A DNA stretch of 64,000 nt from NCBI GenBank assembly GCA_947462335.1, contig OX381709.1, forward strand, positions 82,274,622 to 82,338,621. The letters are read 5' to 3'. The translations under genes and the position numbers were made by a program. The notes below the pieces were generated by a model that saw only the letters and a program-made list of their open reading frames with translations, made no database searches and was not told where the DNA came from. This DNA comes from Harmothoe impar (lineage: Eukaryota; Annelida; Polychaeta; Phyllodocida; Polynoidae). This document shows, piece by piece, positions 1 through 11,928 of the stretch. Each line of letters begins with the position of its first letter. Position 1 is the first letter of the stretch.

Positions 1-241
1 CAGCAGTGACTGTGGGGGGAGGGGGGGGGGGATCTGCACACTACTACCACAAGGCAGTGATGGTGACCCCCCCTCTCCCTCTGACACACGGGCCAGGCAG
101 GCAGGGCTTCTCAATGCCACACAGTGTCCTGCACTACCGAGCATAGGCACCTACTTAGCTAAACCTCATGTTTCTCTTTACAGAAACAGGGTAAGCCACT
201 GTGGTCACTACAATTAATTGGAACACTTGATCTCCCCCCTG
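1..241. other. Left-edge sequence, no feature recognised
   Basis: This stretch lies outside the tandem duplication and left of the first transposon-like element. It contains a run of G around positions 14-31 and a pyrimidine-rich tract near 160-185. I see no open frame, RNA gene or terminal repeat here. Confidence 0.5.
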
Positions 242-1437
242 CCCAGCTAGCACCTTATGTAAAAAGTACGTCTTTTACTGGTCATATTCACGTTGATACG
301 TAAAAATGACCCCATAATGACATCTTGAGGGAGTAAATCAATTTACATAGTAGTTTGACAGGAAACTTACGTATTATTTATATTGAAATGGCCATGTGAA
401 AGAGATATTAGTCATTTGATATCATCCATACGTTTGAATGTGGTCACTATTTGACATAATGAGTGGTAAAATCTTGATCAGAACATTACATCTTTTTTGG
501 AGAAATTAAACACGTAATACGTTGAAGTAAAATTCATGACTTAATGTCCATGCTAAAATGATGTGACAGATTTGACATCAATATTACGTATACTTTATGT
601 ATGTGGTACATCCTTATCTGGTCAGATTATGATGTCTATAACACATCTGTACTTTACCTTTCAAGTGGTTCACTCTTTTAACACAAGATGTCTCCCTTAA
701 CCAATATCAATAGAATTCAATCTACATTGGCAATAGTTTGACCATAAATGAGTATCTATTCAACACAATAAATTTACATAGAAGATGAAACTTGAATAAC
801 TTTTTCTCTGGAATGTATGATCTGTTATTTGTGTTTCTATAGAACAATTATTAATTGACGGCCAGGATATTAGTACGAGCACACCTTTTCTGTGGTTGCT
901 AAATCTATTCAAATCCCATAGACTGACCATAAGCTGACATCGCATCTTGGCCTCTGTGCTAGGATCAATGTGCTAAATCTCTGAAGGAATATTGGTGATG
1001 TCTACAGGCAAAATGTGCTGATTAAATCAATTGCCTTAGATGTTACCTACTTCTGATGGAGAAGTCCTACTCTAGGTGTAGGGTAGACGTTAGATACATG
1101 TCTTTTCATGATGTCTTAAATGTGTCTGCATCTGGTATCTTATTTATGATATAAATTTTACCCCACAATTAAAATGATTTTGGAATATACCCACCTCACA
1201 CAATGTTATAATTATTCCACTTATTGACATCTTTATATCGCATCTTCCTGATGTCTTTCAAACCAGGTCATACTAATATCATCATGTTACATTGAAAAGA
1301 TGTCAGAAGAGTGAAGTCTAAACCATTTGCATATAAGACGTCATGAGGCCAAGAATACGACGTAACCAAATCTAGTAAATATCTGTTGAGAAAAGATGTA
1401 GAGATGATGTGATTTACTACGAGTTTTGCTAGCTGGG
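242..1437 (+). mobile_element. 1.2 kb non-autonomous DNA element, copy 1
   Basis: The segment opens with CCCAGCTAGCA and closes with the exact reverse complement TGCTAGCTGGG. A diverged second copy lies inverted at 11,929-13,132 with the same ends and nearly the same length, which defines the unit. The interior is AT-rich and studded with ATGTC, ACGT and TTACGT words. No transposase is encoded; the short minus-strand frame at 760-945 is not preserved in the other copy. The 11-bp terminal repeats resemble the CCCAGCTAACAAAA ends of smaller AACGTT-rich elements in this window, so they may share a transposase. No clear target duplication can be read. Superfamily unknown. Confidence 0.7.
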
Positions 1438-1501
1438 CTGGTGTTTAGACCACTGTTTACATTCAGTGGCCTCCCATGCTGCCGAGAGAGTCCTGCCGTG
1501 T

Positions 1502-1610
1502 GTTCATTAGGCAAAAATGAGTGCGCGCCTTGGCGTACCTACAACGGTGGAGGTATGCCAAATGGCGCACGCCACTCGCCAAAAGCGCGCGCCTCCCTGG
1601 CCTAATGAAC
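1502..1610. mobile_element. Short MITE-like inverted-repeat element
   Basis: A 109-bp segment is bounded by perfect 11-bp inverted repeats, GTTCATTAGGC and GCCTAATGAAC. The interior is strikingly GC-rich (several GCGCGC and GGCGCACGCC words) compared with its surroundings. It lies just left of the first duplication unit. No target duplication is evident, so the class is uncertain. Confidence 0.5.
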
Positions 1611-4600
1611 CCCCCTCCGGTCAGGTTAGCATTCACCTGACAATGGTGGAAGGTGGGAGGGGGCGGTCAATCAAAACATCAACATATATTATATTCATGC
1701 GCCAGTGCTAAGGCCGGAAGCATGCTGATACGGCCCATTCAAATAACCCTGATACAAAGCCCATTGACCGGAAGTAGACTGATATGGTTCTGCTGCTCTA
1801 ACCCTATGGGATCCCGTATTCAACAAAACACATTTAATAATAATGGTCTGTATTGCCTCTATCAAAACATCCTATGTACATCTGCATACTGCAGAATGAG
1901 ATTAGGCGGCGGCATGCCAAGGGTTTGCAAAAACAATAAAATGTAGATGTAGTCAAGACATACATCTTATTTATATTGACAGCATATCTTATTTGTATTG
2001 CCTATTCCAGACCATACATATCTCTGATCTTGCTCTACACTTTACCTTCTTCACTTTACCCTTTAAGGATTATGCCTCATGCATCATTTGTTGTAATAAT
2101 CCGTGATTGGTGCATCATTGCAGTCCCGAGGGAGTGTATCAAGCATGTGAGGTTAGCCTGATGTACAAATGCAGAACTGGCATTCATAGATACATCATGA
2201 CAACAAAAGAGCACTGTGCTTTAACTTTAAGCAAACTAGTATCTACAGAACAAGTGCTACATATTTGAAAAATAATAATATGTTGTGTTTTAATTTCAAA
2301 CTTCAGACTTGCAAAGGATTAGGGAAATTGAATGTCGTAACTGGCTCTATCTCAATAGGCATGTCTTTTCTCTAATTCCCTGTGTAGGCAATATTTCATG
2401 GGATAGGAGAGTTGCTTGGGAATTGTGTTTGCTTGTATCCATAACATTAATAAGCCTTAATAACTGTTCATTTACCATTTCCAAGGATTCTGGAACATTA
2501 ACCTCCAGACATTGTGCCCTCTGAAAAAACCCATATCATAACCCTACAATAGCTTAGAATAATATACTTGGAATATACCCTCAAATTGACCTGCTTACAA
2601 CCATCAAGAGGTGCCTACACTGATATTCCTAGGCTCCCTATACGCCCAACCTCTCAGTCACTAGTGCCTAACCTAGTTAGTCATTTTTTGGCTCCCTATA
2701 CGACCAACCTAGATTAGTTATAATTGTTAGGTTGGCCACTACTGACCAACCCACCTTAGTCTTTATTTCCAGGGGGAGCCACTGAATGGTCATGAAAGTT
2801 GGCCCCAAGTAGTGATATACAAATACAACACACCAATGATGAACCTAGGTTAGCCACTAAGTACTGACTGACCCCTTGGTCATTTCTGAATATAACTTGG
2901 CCATTGTGACTAACACTCATATGACGAACCTAGGATAGTCTGTATTGACTAACCCTTTCAATCTATGGATTTTCAGTGTAGGCATATTTCCTGATGGATA
3001 TAAAAATGGTAGCTAAAGGATACCTAACCCTGAAGTGCAGCACACCCCTGAGTACTGTGGTAATTTATCATATCATCTCTGTGATGTGAGTGGGTTTTAT
3101 TTTGAGCTGACTCGATAAATTGGCTGTTGTGTCCTGCACCAGACAAAAATGCCACAGAGATTACCGCTGAGAATTGAGTCTTTGTGGGATGTCATGTCTG
3201 CTCATTTTATCCATCAGCTTTTTCTTTTAGGGCGGGATTATTTAATTGACTCAAGTCTGGCTCATGCTAGTCCACAGGGGGTAATGTCATGAAGTGGTGG
3301 CTGGTGTTTTTCACATCCTGACCTCAGTGCTTTTCTGTGTTTGAGTCACAAATGCTATTGCTAGGGTAACAGATGTTTGGTCAGGCAGGATGAAAGGTAG
3401 ATAAAAACTCAATCTGAGATATCTAAACACCTGGGTAATGAGAGATATAAATTCAGGAGTGACAGTTAGATCTTCTTTGAAATAAAACACATATCTTTGA
3501 GCATATTGATTGGTGGTTTAAATCTTTGTGAATTTGTGGTAACTGTTTATGTCCAACTCAAGTACAGTTGCTCTATTATTTAGGCAAAGGGACAGCTGGT
3601 ATTCAAAACCGGTTGATCAGAAACTCATTTCCACTCATTCAGGGAGCTGTGAAAGAATCTAGTCGTCAGTCTCCACTGGGGAAATTTACCATTCAGCATG
3701 GTACTTTGGCACTTCTAGTAGCCAAATACTCACTGGACACTGCCACAAACAGACAAGGATTGGTTCCTCCTTCAGTGTTCCATTCAACCCTACAATGTGA
3801 GTGTTTTTTCCCTCGTCCTGCAGATGGGGGATTAATTAGTCTCTTTCGTGCATAGAAGTCTGATGGCAACAGATGCTCAATCAATCAGGCTCTCCTAGAT
3901 CTATATGTATGATATATACACGTGCAGCCAATCATGGACTCATGCAATAGGTGTACAGCACACTGATATCTTTCATCACACTTCCTCTGACAACATTCAA
4001 TTTCACACTTTCAGATTTTGAACATACCTTGCAGAACATACGTCAGGATACTGGGATTAAAGCACCACACAGCATGTATTCAAGCCTCATTCTTTGATGA
4101 GGTGGCCTTTGCTGGTTGACCTGACATTGACCTTGGAATATTGAGCTGGTTGCCACATGACGCCTTTTGACATGAGGGCACAAATCCTTATAATAGCCTG
4201 ACATATTTCTTTTATTCAATTATAAGCTGCGCTTTTAGGCTGCACACAATCTAATTTGCACATGGGCCCACACCGCAGTGCTCAACTTTGTAACATTAAT
4301 GCTTGGGGGGTATAGTTAAGTAAGCGATTTCCGAGGGGTTGTTTCCCAAAGCTTTTTCCTATATTTCCTATTTTCAAAACTACATTTGAAAAAGCCTCCA
4401 TATCAAATGACTGGTACACTATTCATCACTAGTAAACACTCCTGTACATTCCCTGACATCACCTCACCTCTTGCAGGACCTCCTGGCTGTAGGACAGATA
4501 GATTGCAGCTCTGATGATTCACCAACCACATCAGTGTCTGACAACACCTGCATTCCCTGACAGCACTCTGCCTCCTGCCCTGTGAGTTGTCTGTCTGGGG

Positions 4601-4715
4601 GCATGTGGGGAATGGTGTGTGGAGCGAAGTATATCAGGCAAAAAAAACCTGCTTTGGGAAGTCCTCATGGAACTTTCACACACTAATTCCCTCACTATTG
4701 CGCTTGGATTCTATA
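1611..4715. other. Duplicated, apparently non-coding block
   Basis: From 1,838 this is unit-1 sequence. The part at about 2,560-2,990 is private to unit 1 and consists of loosely repeated words such as CTAGGTTAGTC, ACCAACCTAG and TTGGCC. The frame at 1,976-2,161 is also open in unit 2 (34,301-34,483) and ends in the same ECIKHVRLA residues, but unit 3 lacks its middle. The frame at 3,568-3,855 is interrupted in unit 2. I do not call a gene here. Confidence 0.5.
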
Positions 4716-4829
4716 ACTTTATATAACGTTATATGTCAAAGTTTTTCTAAGGCTCTTAAGTATGACATAACGTTACGTAAAATTTAAAACGTTAATTTCA
4801 TGTAAAATAACCTTTTTTTATTAGCTGGG
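4716..4829 (-). mobile_element. AACGTT-rich MITE with ATTAGCTGGG end
   Basis: An AT-rich insert containing AACGTT and TATAACG words ends in TTATTAGCTGGG, the complement of the CCCAGCTAACAAAA ends seen at 46,242 and 47,207. Unit 2 (about 37,000) and unit 3 (about 59,870) run straight through from the GGATTCTATAC flank to TTCCTCACC, so they show the empty site. The left end is less well preserved than the right. Confidence 0.65.
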
Positions 4830-7800
4830 TTCCTCACCACAGAAGATGTAGTTGAGGGTCTGCTCATGCAGGTATAGAGGTGCTGACAGATACTGTGTAG
4901 TTTTTCATGGTTGCAGCCTAGTGAGTTAATATATGATATTACAGTCACCAGCCAGATAAGTAATCATAACTTCTGAACTGGCCAGTAACAGCGCACTGTT
5001 TACATACACATGATTCTTCCATCAGCTAAGGTGGCTGGAGGCTACACTCTAATAAAGCACCAGTAGGATATAGGGGGTGAGTAAGGCGGCTAGGGGCTGT
5101 TTGGTGTCAGACCAGCCAACCTGGGAGGTGGTGCTGAGTGATCTATACCTACTGAGCTGAAAGGAGGAAAAAGTGACTCTTTACTTTGAGTCTGGAACGA
5201 TGATGCATTTTAGTTTCTGAAGTTTCCTCTGATCTGATCGTATCACCTTGGTGAACAAATCTGATAACCGTCCACAACCATGTTTAAAGGTTGACATGAC
5301 ACTGACCAGCAGTTTCATTATGTCTGTCAGTTTTCACTTCAGATTTCCTCCACTGACACTTAATTGCCTCTGATCTAAAGAGATCCCCTGGGTGATTAAA
5401 GAGGTTGGTAATGCAACTGGTAGAAGTAAAAAGCTGACAGGTGTCCATTCTTGAAAGAAACTCAACGTCAGGAGGACCGCAGCTAGTGGAAATACCCTCA
5501 GGCAGAATAATAAGGAGTCATGCTGGTTCCTACAGTGGAATAAATAGAGCATACAGTGGATTCACAGAAAAAATCTTAGAAGGCAAGAGAGTCAGGCAAT
5601 GCTGCACTTTCCTACCAGATTCTAGCACTGCTAAACTATTGGAGTCCAGTTTGCCAGACTCTTTTGCAAGTCTGGAAAAGTCTAGCAGTCCCTAACCCTA
5701 TTTGAAACTCCGACCCTTGAAACAGCGTAATTGCCAGCTTGAGGCAGAGATCATTTTCCTTGGAAGATGTAGGACTTCTAATGTGACCCTACTCTGTAAC
5801 ACATGAGCTGTTTGGGCACAGGGTGTGATCTGTAGAGAAAGAGAATCCCATCCACACACCAATAAGGTTTCCGCTGTACACAGATGTTGAGATCAATACT
5901 GACGGCTGGAGCCTCCCAGAGCAGGGATTCCTATTCAGCCCAGGGCTGGTTACAGATCCAGAGGACCTTAACAACCGTAGTTTGACAGCAAGATGAGAGG
6001 ATGATCAGATGTTTCTGAAGTCTGCTGGTATACTAGCTGACACCCAACCACCACCTAGGGGGAAGATAGCAGGCGATTTTTAGTTCTTGTTTTGGTCTCT
6101 TGAAACTAGAGACTGCACTCAATTACTATATACAATACTATTTTTGGGATTGTTGCAATCACCTTATGATTGGATAACCCAAAAGAATTCACATCATTGT
6201 TTTTTTTTCTGTTTAAGCAATTATCAAAGAGACAGATATTTAATATGATTTTTCATTTCATAGAATACTTTTAATTTACAGTGTTTGTGAAGCAAGCATT
6301 TACCCAACAAAGGCAGCTGAAAGCATGATGAAACGATTCAGTTTATCAATACTTTAAATAACTTAAAACATTGTCTATATGTTTATCTAATTATCTACTC
6401 AAATCTACTTCAATTTAGTCTACCATAAAATAAATCAGCCCCTAAACCAATATTAATTCCATTCCCCCTCTCTTAAAATGACATTATTCTTCTCTTTAAA
6501 AATGATATTTATATTTACACAGGAAATTGATTGATTTAGCTCTCCATCCACCACTCAATGTTTGGTCAATATCCTGTACTCGTGCCTCCAGCTGCCACCA
6601 TGACAAGTGTTTATTTAATGAATTTAGTCAGCTTATACTTAATTCACAGTGGCCCAGACCCTGCAACGTGCCTGTAATGCGTAAATCCTACTGGGAACAT
6701 CTTGCTGGCAATAGTTATTGAATTTTGTTAAAATCGGTCAGACTCAGACGCATAACACCACTTTAAAGGCAAAACATTTGGGTGTCTTATATGCCTAGCG
6801 CAGCAGCTCTTAGATTTGAAAAGGTTGAATCTTACAAATTTTAGGCAAATTGAAATAAAGACGATTCCTTTAGACAAAAGAAGCCAAATTTGGCAGAGTC
6901 TATGCAATATGTCCATGGCAAATCCAATACCCAGCCTACAGAACACACATTGTTTCACCATGTTAGTTGGAGCACCCTTGCTTCTGGCCGCAAGATAAGT
7001 GCAAATTTGTTTGTATTATCTCACAAAATAAAGGTTTGAACAAAGCTTCGCTTAGATTTTCCCCAGCTCATATATAATACAAAATAAAAATATGATACGG
7101 GGTCTAAGTCTAAGTCTACCTAACATAAATATTATATCAGCTGAGAAGCCCTTCTGGTGGTTGACTATAATACTTAAATCACAGCTGATTCATAATGAAT
7201 CCCCAGCTAAGAACCGTGACAAAAGCAGTAATTAAGCATGATGGTTATATCCACTTTGCATGACGTGGTATAAGTATATATATATGATATAAAGGTACAG
7301 TGAGCACCATTAATCCTACCCAGCCTCCTTCTGCAGCTATAGACAAGGGTCCTAGGGAATGTAAGTTGGTCAAAGCGCTATGGGAGCTTGTCAATAAGGT
7401 AGGAATATGTTCAGATACAAGAGATAAAGAAAATACTTTTTTAAATGTAAGGAGCCCATCATATTCTTATTCATTCTCATAGTTTCTAATCATTAAATGA
7501 TTAGGTTTACTTTGGAGTTGTTACACCAGAATGGGTAAATAGATAAGGCTTGTTCAATTCACTGGATATCTTGATCTGTAAGGGCTAGAATAAGTAATAT
7601 AAGAGGGGCACACAAAATGCTTCCAGTGCTGTGTGGACCCTCTCCCACAGGAAGAACATACTAGTGCCTCCAGAGGTCTGAATTACCTAGATTGTGTGTG
7701 TATCAGATAAATAGCTGCTGTTTTAAGTACCTCATTATATCCTTATTATACAGCTCTTGAACAGTGATTTATAGCTCTTGTGTTACATTGTTACCATCAG

Positions 7801-8577
7801 GAGGTCTATTCACTACCCACAATACTCTGCCATCCACAGTTATAAGGAAATCAAGCTAAGTAATAGTAGATTCAACAATAGATACTACAGTACCACTGTA
7901 CATGGGCAGTAGAATCTACTGTTAGTTTACAGTATAAAAGAACATCTGTTTGTTCACCATCTAAAAATGCATGCTTTGTCTCACATTAATCCAATTCTAC
8001 ATGAAGTAGAAAAAGGTGATTGGATGATGTTTTCAGGTTCTTAATACTGTTGAAACGTGCACAGCATCCCAACAATTTTTCACAGATTTCCAACAATTCA
8101 ATCAGACCATTGGATTGGAAAACAAAGAAGAAATTAAGATATTATGCAGGGGTACTCATAGTTATATAGAAAGGGTAAAAAAAGCTAAATCCAGCTGGCA
8201 CAAGAATCTGAGAATAAACTACATAAAGAACAAAGTTCTCTTGGACAAAGTTTTGACCTTTTCTATTGATGTTTCCCAAAAAAGACCAGACACCAACTGC
8301 TTTGAATTGATAATCCCTGTAGAGAGATCTTTCAGTCTGGCTTGACCTGAGAGGCCACAGTGTTCCTCCGAATAGGACATAATCGATTTAGGTTACATTT
8401 TACATTACTGGTTGGGACTGTTCGCTGTCTTCATAGCTCTGGTAGAAATGTAATCTGTCAGTCGGCTTCTGGGAGCCATGGATCAGTATGATAATGTGCT
8501 GATGAAGCCTTTCTAAGCCCCCCCCCCTTACTTAGCGCAAGCTCACTGTTTCGTTCTGAGTGGTGGCTTGGATCGTA
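4830..8577. other. Duplicated block, no supported gene
   Basis: This is unit-1 sequence matching 37,010-41,110 (with an insertion in unit 2) and 59,875-63,890. It includes the short minus-strand frame described at 5,789-5,974. Otherwise only short frames are present and they are not shared by the sister units. A C-run occurs near 8,519-8,527. Confidence 0.5.
5789..5974 (-). CDS. Short ORF kept in three duplication units, unit 1 copy (hypothetical)
   Basis: This 61-codon minus-strand frame ends in the residues SSCVTE. The equivalent frames at 39,425-39,679 and 61,307-61,648 are also open, end at the same stop, and share the core LISTSVY and NLIGV followed by MGFS. The unit 2 copy differs by an in-frame six-base insertion. 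I recognise no domain. The overlapping plus-strand frame (residues LYTDVEINTD) is open in units 1 and 2 but hits a stop in unit 3, so the minus strand is the better-preserved reading. It could be an exon of a tandemly repeated gene, or open by chance in young duplicates. Confidence 0.2.
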   Translation of the reverse strand: MLRSSGSVTSPGLNRNPCSGRLQPSVLISTSVYSGNLIGVWMGFSFSTDHTLCPNSSCVTE

Positions 8578-8830
8578 TAACAAAAAAACGTTTTCCTAAC
8601 GGTTGGAAAACGTTTGCAGGAGGTTTGCAAACGTTTGCAAAAACGTTTATAAAACGTTTACAAAACGTTAAAACGTTGACACAATAAAACGTTTGCAAAA
8701 AAACGTTTGCAAAACGTTTTTTGTAGAACCTCTGGAAAACGTTTGCAAAAAAACGTTTGCAAAACGTTTTTGTAGAACCTCTCGAAAACGTTTGCAAAAG
8801 GTTTGCAAAAAGGTTTGTTTATAGCCTCTT
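8578..8830. repeat. AACGTTTGC-rich internal repeat array
   Basis: About 250 bp are built from imperfect repeats of AAAACGTTTGCAAA, with two copies of a longer unit containing TGTAGAACCTCT. The left edge reads AACAAAAAAACGTTTTCC, which mirrors the right edge of the AACGTT block at 10,158-10,322. The two may be the opposite ends of one 1.75 kb element. The short frames read across the array are by-products of the repeat. Confidence 0.6.
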
Positions 8831-8869
8831 GCAAACTTCTGTTGGTGTTCATAATGATGATTTACAAAA

Positions 8870-8952
8870 CTCCCCGGACCAGGATTCGAACCTACACAGC
8901 TGTTTGCCAGGATCTGAAGGCAGCCATGCTAACCATGAGGCCATGAAGCAAA
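8870..8952 (-). repeat. tRNA-like sequence, likely SINE head
   Basis: On the minus strand an A-box-like segment, TGGCCTCATGGTTAGCATGG, is followed by a perfect B box, GGTTCGAATCC, about 30 bases downstream. This is the internal RNA polymerase III promoter of tRNA genes. The predicted anticodon arm does not fold cleanly, so this is a tRNA-derived SINE or pseudogene and not a working tRNA. Confidence 0.5.
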
Positions 8953-9040
8953 GACACCTGTGCTGTGTAATTAAACATATCTGTAAATCAAGACTACCGT
9001 ATACGAGCTGTTAGGTTAGGGCCTACAAAGTCTACATATA

Positions 9041-9145
9041 GGGACCTTTAGCAAACACGTAAACGCTCATAACACGCAGACGTAGCAGTGCTGAAGGCAT
9101 AGGATAAGTCTGGGTTAAATGAGCTACGTAGTTGAAAAGGTTGGT
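9041..9145 (+). mobile_element. GGGACCTTTAGC MITE, copy 1
   Basis: This is a roughly 105-bp relative of the palindromic element at 32,258-32,364. It starts GGGACCTTTAGCAAAC directly after a TA dinucleotide and shares the internal words CGCAGACG, AAGGCATAGG and GAGCTACGT. The right terminus has decayed. Confidence 0.55.
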
Positions 9146-10157
9146 GTCTATCATGAGTCAAAAATAATTAAATCTATTTCAGACATTTAGCCAGCATAGC
9201 TTACATAATTTGGAACCAGAAAATGAAAGGAAAAGTATAGGGGGTCTTGAGCTATCTTTTAAAATGTCGAATTTCGTTAAATGCAAGTATTTCTATATAA
9301 CTAAAGAAGAAAAACATTTAGGCTAGGGTCTAGCAAAACAGTACCGAGTCCCCCTATTTTCTTTGATTAATAGAAGATTTTGCTTTTTTCCAGTTTTTCC
9401 GGTTTGCAAACTGTTCAATTATCAAGGATAAGGCGAGAGGGGATATTGCGAGAGAGGGGACATGACGAGAGAGGGGACATGACAAGAGTGGGGTCATAGA
9501 TGAGGACAATTACTTGTAACATAATTTCTTTGTGCTGCACCAGCAACTGACACTTTCTTAGTGTATTCACCTTCATGTGCTTGTCTGTGTTGTCCCTCAT
9601 CTCATCTAAGTGTTAACCATGGACCCTGTTGTCCCAGGTTTGGTCTGTATGGACCCTGTGGACCTGCTGACCAGCCTCCGGCTATGTTGGTTTTAAAACT
9701 ATATCAGACTGATACTTTAAGAAAGTCGCACCATGATATCTCAGACCCAAAGTAACTCCCATTAATACTGTCTACATATCAACTGACACTATTGTGTAGT
9801 GTTCTCCCACGAGGGGGGCTGGGTTAAAATCCTGAAATAGGCATATTTTATGAGGTTATGATGAGGGAGGCGATGTGGTAATGAGAGTGATGACTAAATT
9901 ATTTTCTTGAGGTGGTTGCCTATCATGGGTCAAAAGTATCTAGATTTTCTCCAAATATAGAAGTATTTTTCCAACAATAAACCGGGAACTTGTGTATTTC
10001 GTGAGTAATGGTAATAAAAGTATCTTCTTTTTTTTAACTCTGCAAAAATATTCTTCAGATTATTCTGAATTATAAGTACCAATTCTAACATATGGTCCAA
10101 GCTAACTTGACTTAATTGACAATGATCACATTAGATTAAACTGTAAAGGTTCTGACA

Positions 10158-10322
10158 TAAACGTTTGTTTCCAAACCATATACAAACGTTTTCAAACATT
10201 CTAAAACAAATGTTTCTTTCCAAACCATGTAGAAACGTTTTAAAACGTTCTAAAACAAACGTTTGTTTCCAAACCAAATATAAACGTTTTAAAACGTCTT
10301 GGAAACGTTTTTTGTTAGCTGG
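10158..10322 (-). mobile_element. AACGTT-rich element end with GTTAGCTGGG terminus
   Basis: Three tandem-like copies of a word containing ACGTTTGTTTCCAAACCA lead into the terminus TTTTTTGTTAGCTGGG, the complement of the CCCAGCTAACAAAA family end. It may be the right end of a larger element starting at 8,578. The sequence between (9,146-10,157) shows no gene; a word near TATCATGAGTCAAAA recurs at about 9,150 and 9,925. Confidence 0.5.
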
Positions 10323-11928
10323 GATGCTTCATTTCAAGTTTCAGAGCTATGAAGGTGGAGAATGGCTATTCTAGTACTCAAGCACTTGTAAATCACTCAG
10401 TATAAATTAAGTTTAATACTATATGTGACCTGTTTTAACTGAATGGGGCGGAAGTCACATCTTAAAAATGTTGTGATATTGCCAGATTCGTGTTCAGCTC
10501 ATCAAGAGCTTTTAATTGATAAATAACAAGTGTTATATTGCTAAATATTCACTCTTAGGTGATATTTTTTATATTTCTTTATTGATTTAAATGGAAATTA
10601 ATTAAAATGAAATAATTAACATTTTAATTAGATCTATATTAGTTATGTCATACAGTACAATCGTCGATCCCATGCTCTTTTCAGGTTGAGGAGGGGCAAT
10701 GAGTGCTATAGTAATATACAGGAGGAATCATGTGTTCAGCCACACCAAATCAGTCATTTTAATGATTGAGCACACATACATAGATATAGATATACATAGC
10801 AGTTGCATCACTGATCGTATGAGGAATGACTTGCTGGTGTGTTCAAGCCAACAAGTGGGTACTCATACAGAATCCTTTCAATCCATTCACCTATGCTCTC
10901 TATTATATAATATGTCAGAGACCGCCAGCGACCGTACATAGTAACACTAATGGCATCGGTATTAAATAATTCAGTAGATAGATATACAACTTTGGATATA
11001 GATATATTTCACTGCATTATGAGAGATGAAACATTTATATCAATTGTGTAAATGGCACTGATAGATTTTGACTATTATACTCTAGATAGCCTGTAGCAGC
11101 TAACTTTAGGTGGTGAATATAGATATGGCTGCTGCATCAATGATAGTGACAGCCCCCAAAAACTGATTTTGATCATCGCATCACAATAACCATGACCAAA
11201 ATCCTAGCTATATAGCTTTGGGTCATCAAAGATTAAAAATGGCACCTAGGCTTTTGATACCTTTTTCAAACTGTTTCCTTATCAAAGATGACCTTTAATT
11301 AAAGGTGATTCGTTTTAAAGGATTTAATGATTATGATTATACTGATTACCCAGGGGGATGTATAAGTAATATTGATGGGATCCAGGTGAGAGGTTTTCAA
11401 ACATTTAAGGCAGATTCTTGCCCAGAAATCACTCCCTCTGTGTTTTACTGCCTCTCAGGTGTCGGGTCCTATCACGTAGATGAGACCTACATCTATAGTT
11501 AAATACCCAGAGAAACTAAAACTGTCTAGTTGCATTACATCATGTACAGTGTTTTATGATGCTAGATGCTAGATGATCCTCCCAGAGGGCCTGTAACTCA
11601 GGTAAATCTGGTTTGGCTTTCCTCTCTATACCCTGCATCATCATTTTTCAACCCTTCCTGGGCACTGTGAAGCTTGTCTGACGGCAGCAACAAAGTGATG
11701 TGTTTCAGGTAACCTAACTGGGCCTCACATACCAGGTCTGACCTAGACATTCTTATTTAATGTTTTCAGATCCATCACTGGTCCGTGGAGCTTATTTCTG
11801 ACAGACCTGGATGTAGGTACAGTAAATCAACTTGGTCACTGCAGTCATTCCCACATCTCTAACACTCCTACAATTGATTCTGACACCCCAAAAACCTTTG
11901 AACTTTGATCGTAAAGAATGAGAATGGA
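10323..11928. other. Unit-1-private sequence, no feature recognised
   Basis: This lies in the part of unit 1 that has no counterpart in unit 2 and lies beyond what is visible of unit 3. It holds only short frames. A possible splice-like pattern (pyrimidine tract and AG near 11,769, then GTAGGT near 11,815) is too weak to call an exon. Confidence 0.4.

Noticed and set aside
160..200. Micro-exon suggested by a pyrimidine tract and AG followed closely by GTAAG
   Set aside because: The two signals are fewer than ten bases apart and there is no neighbouring coding sequence to join.
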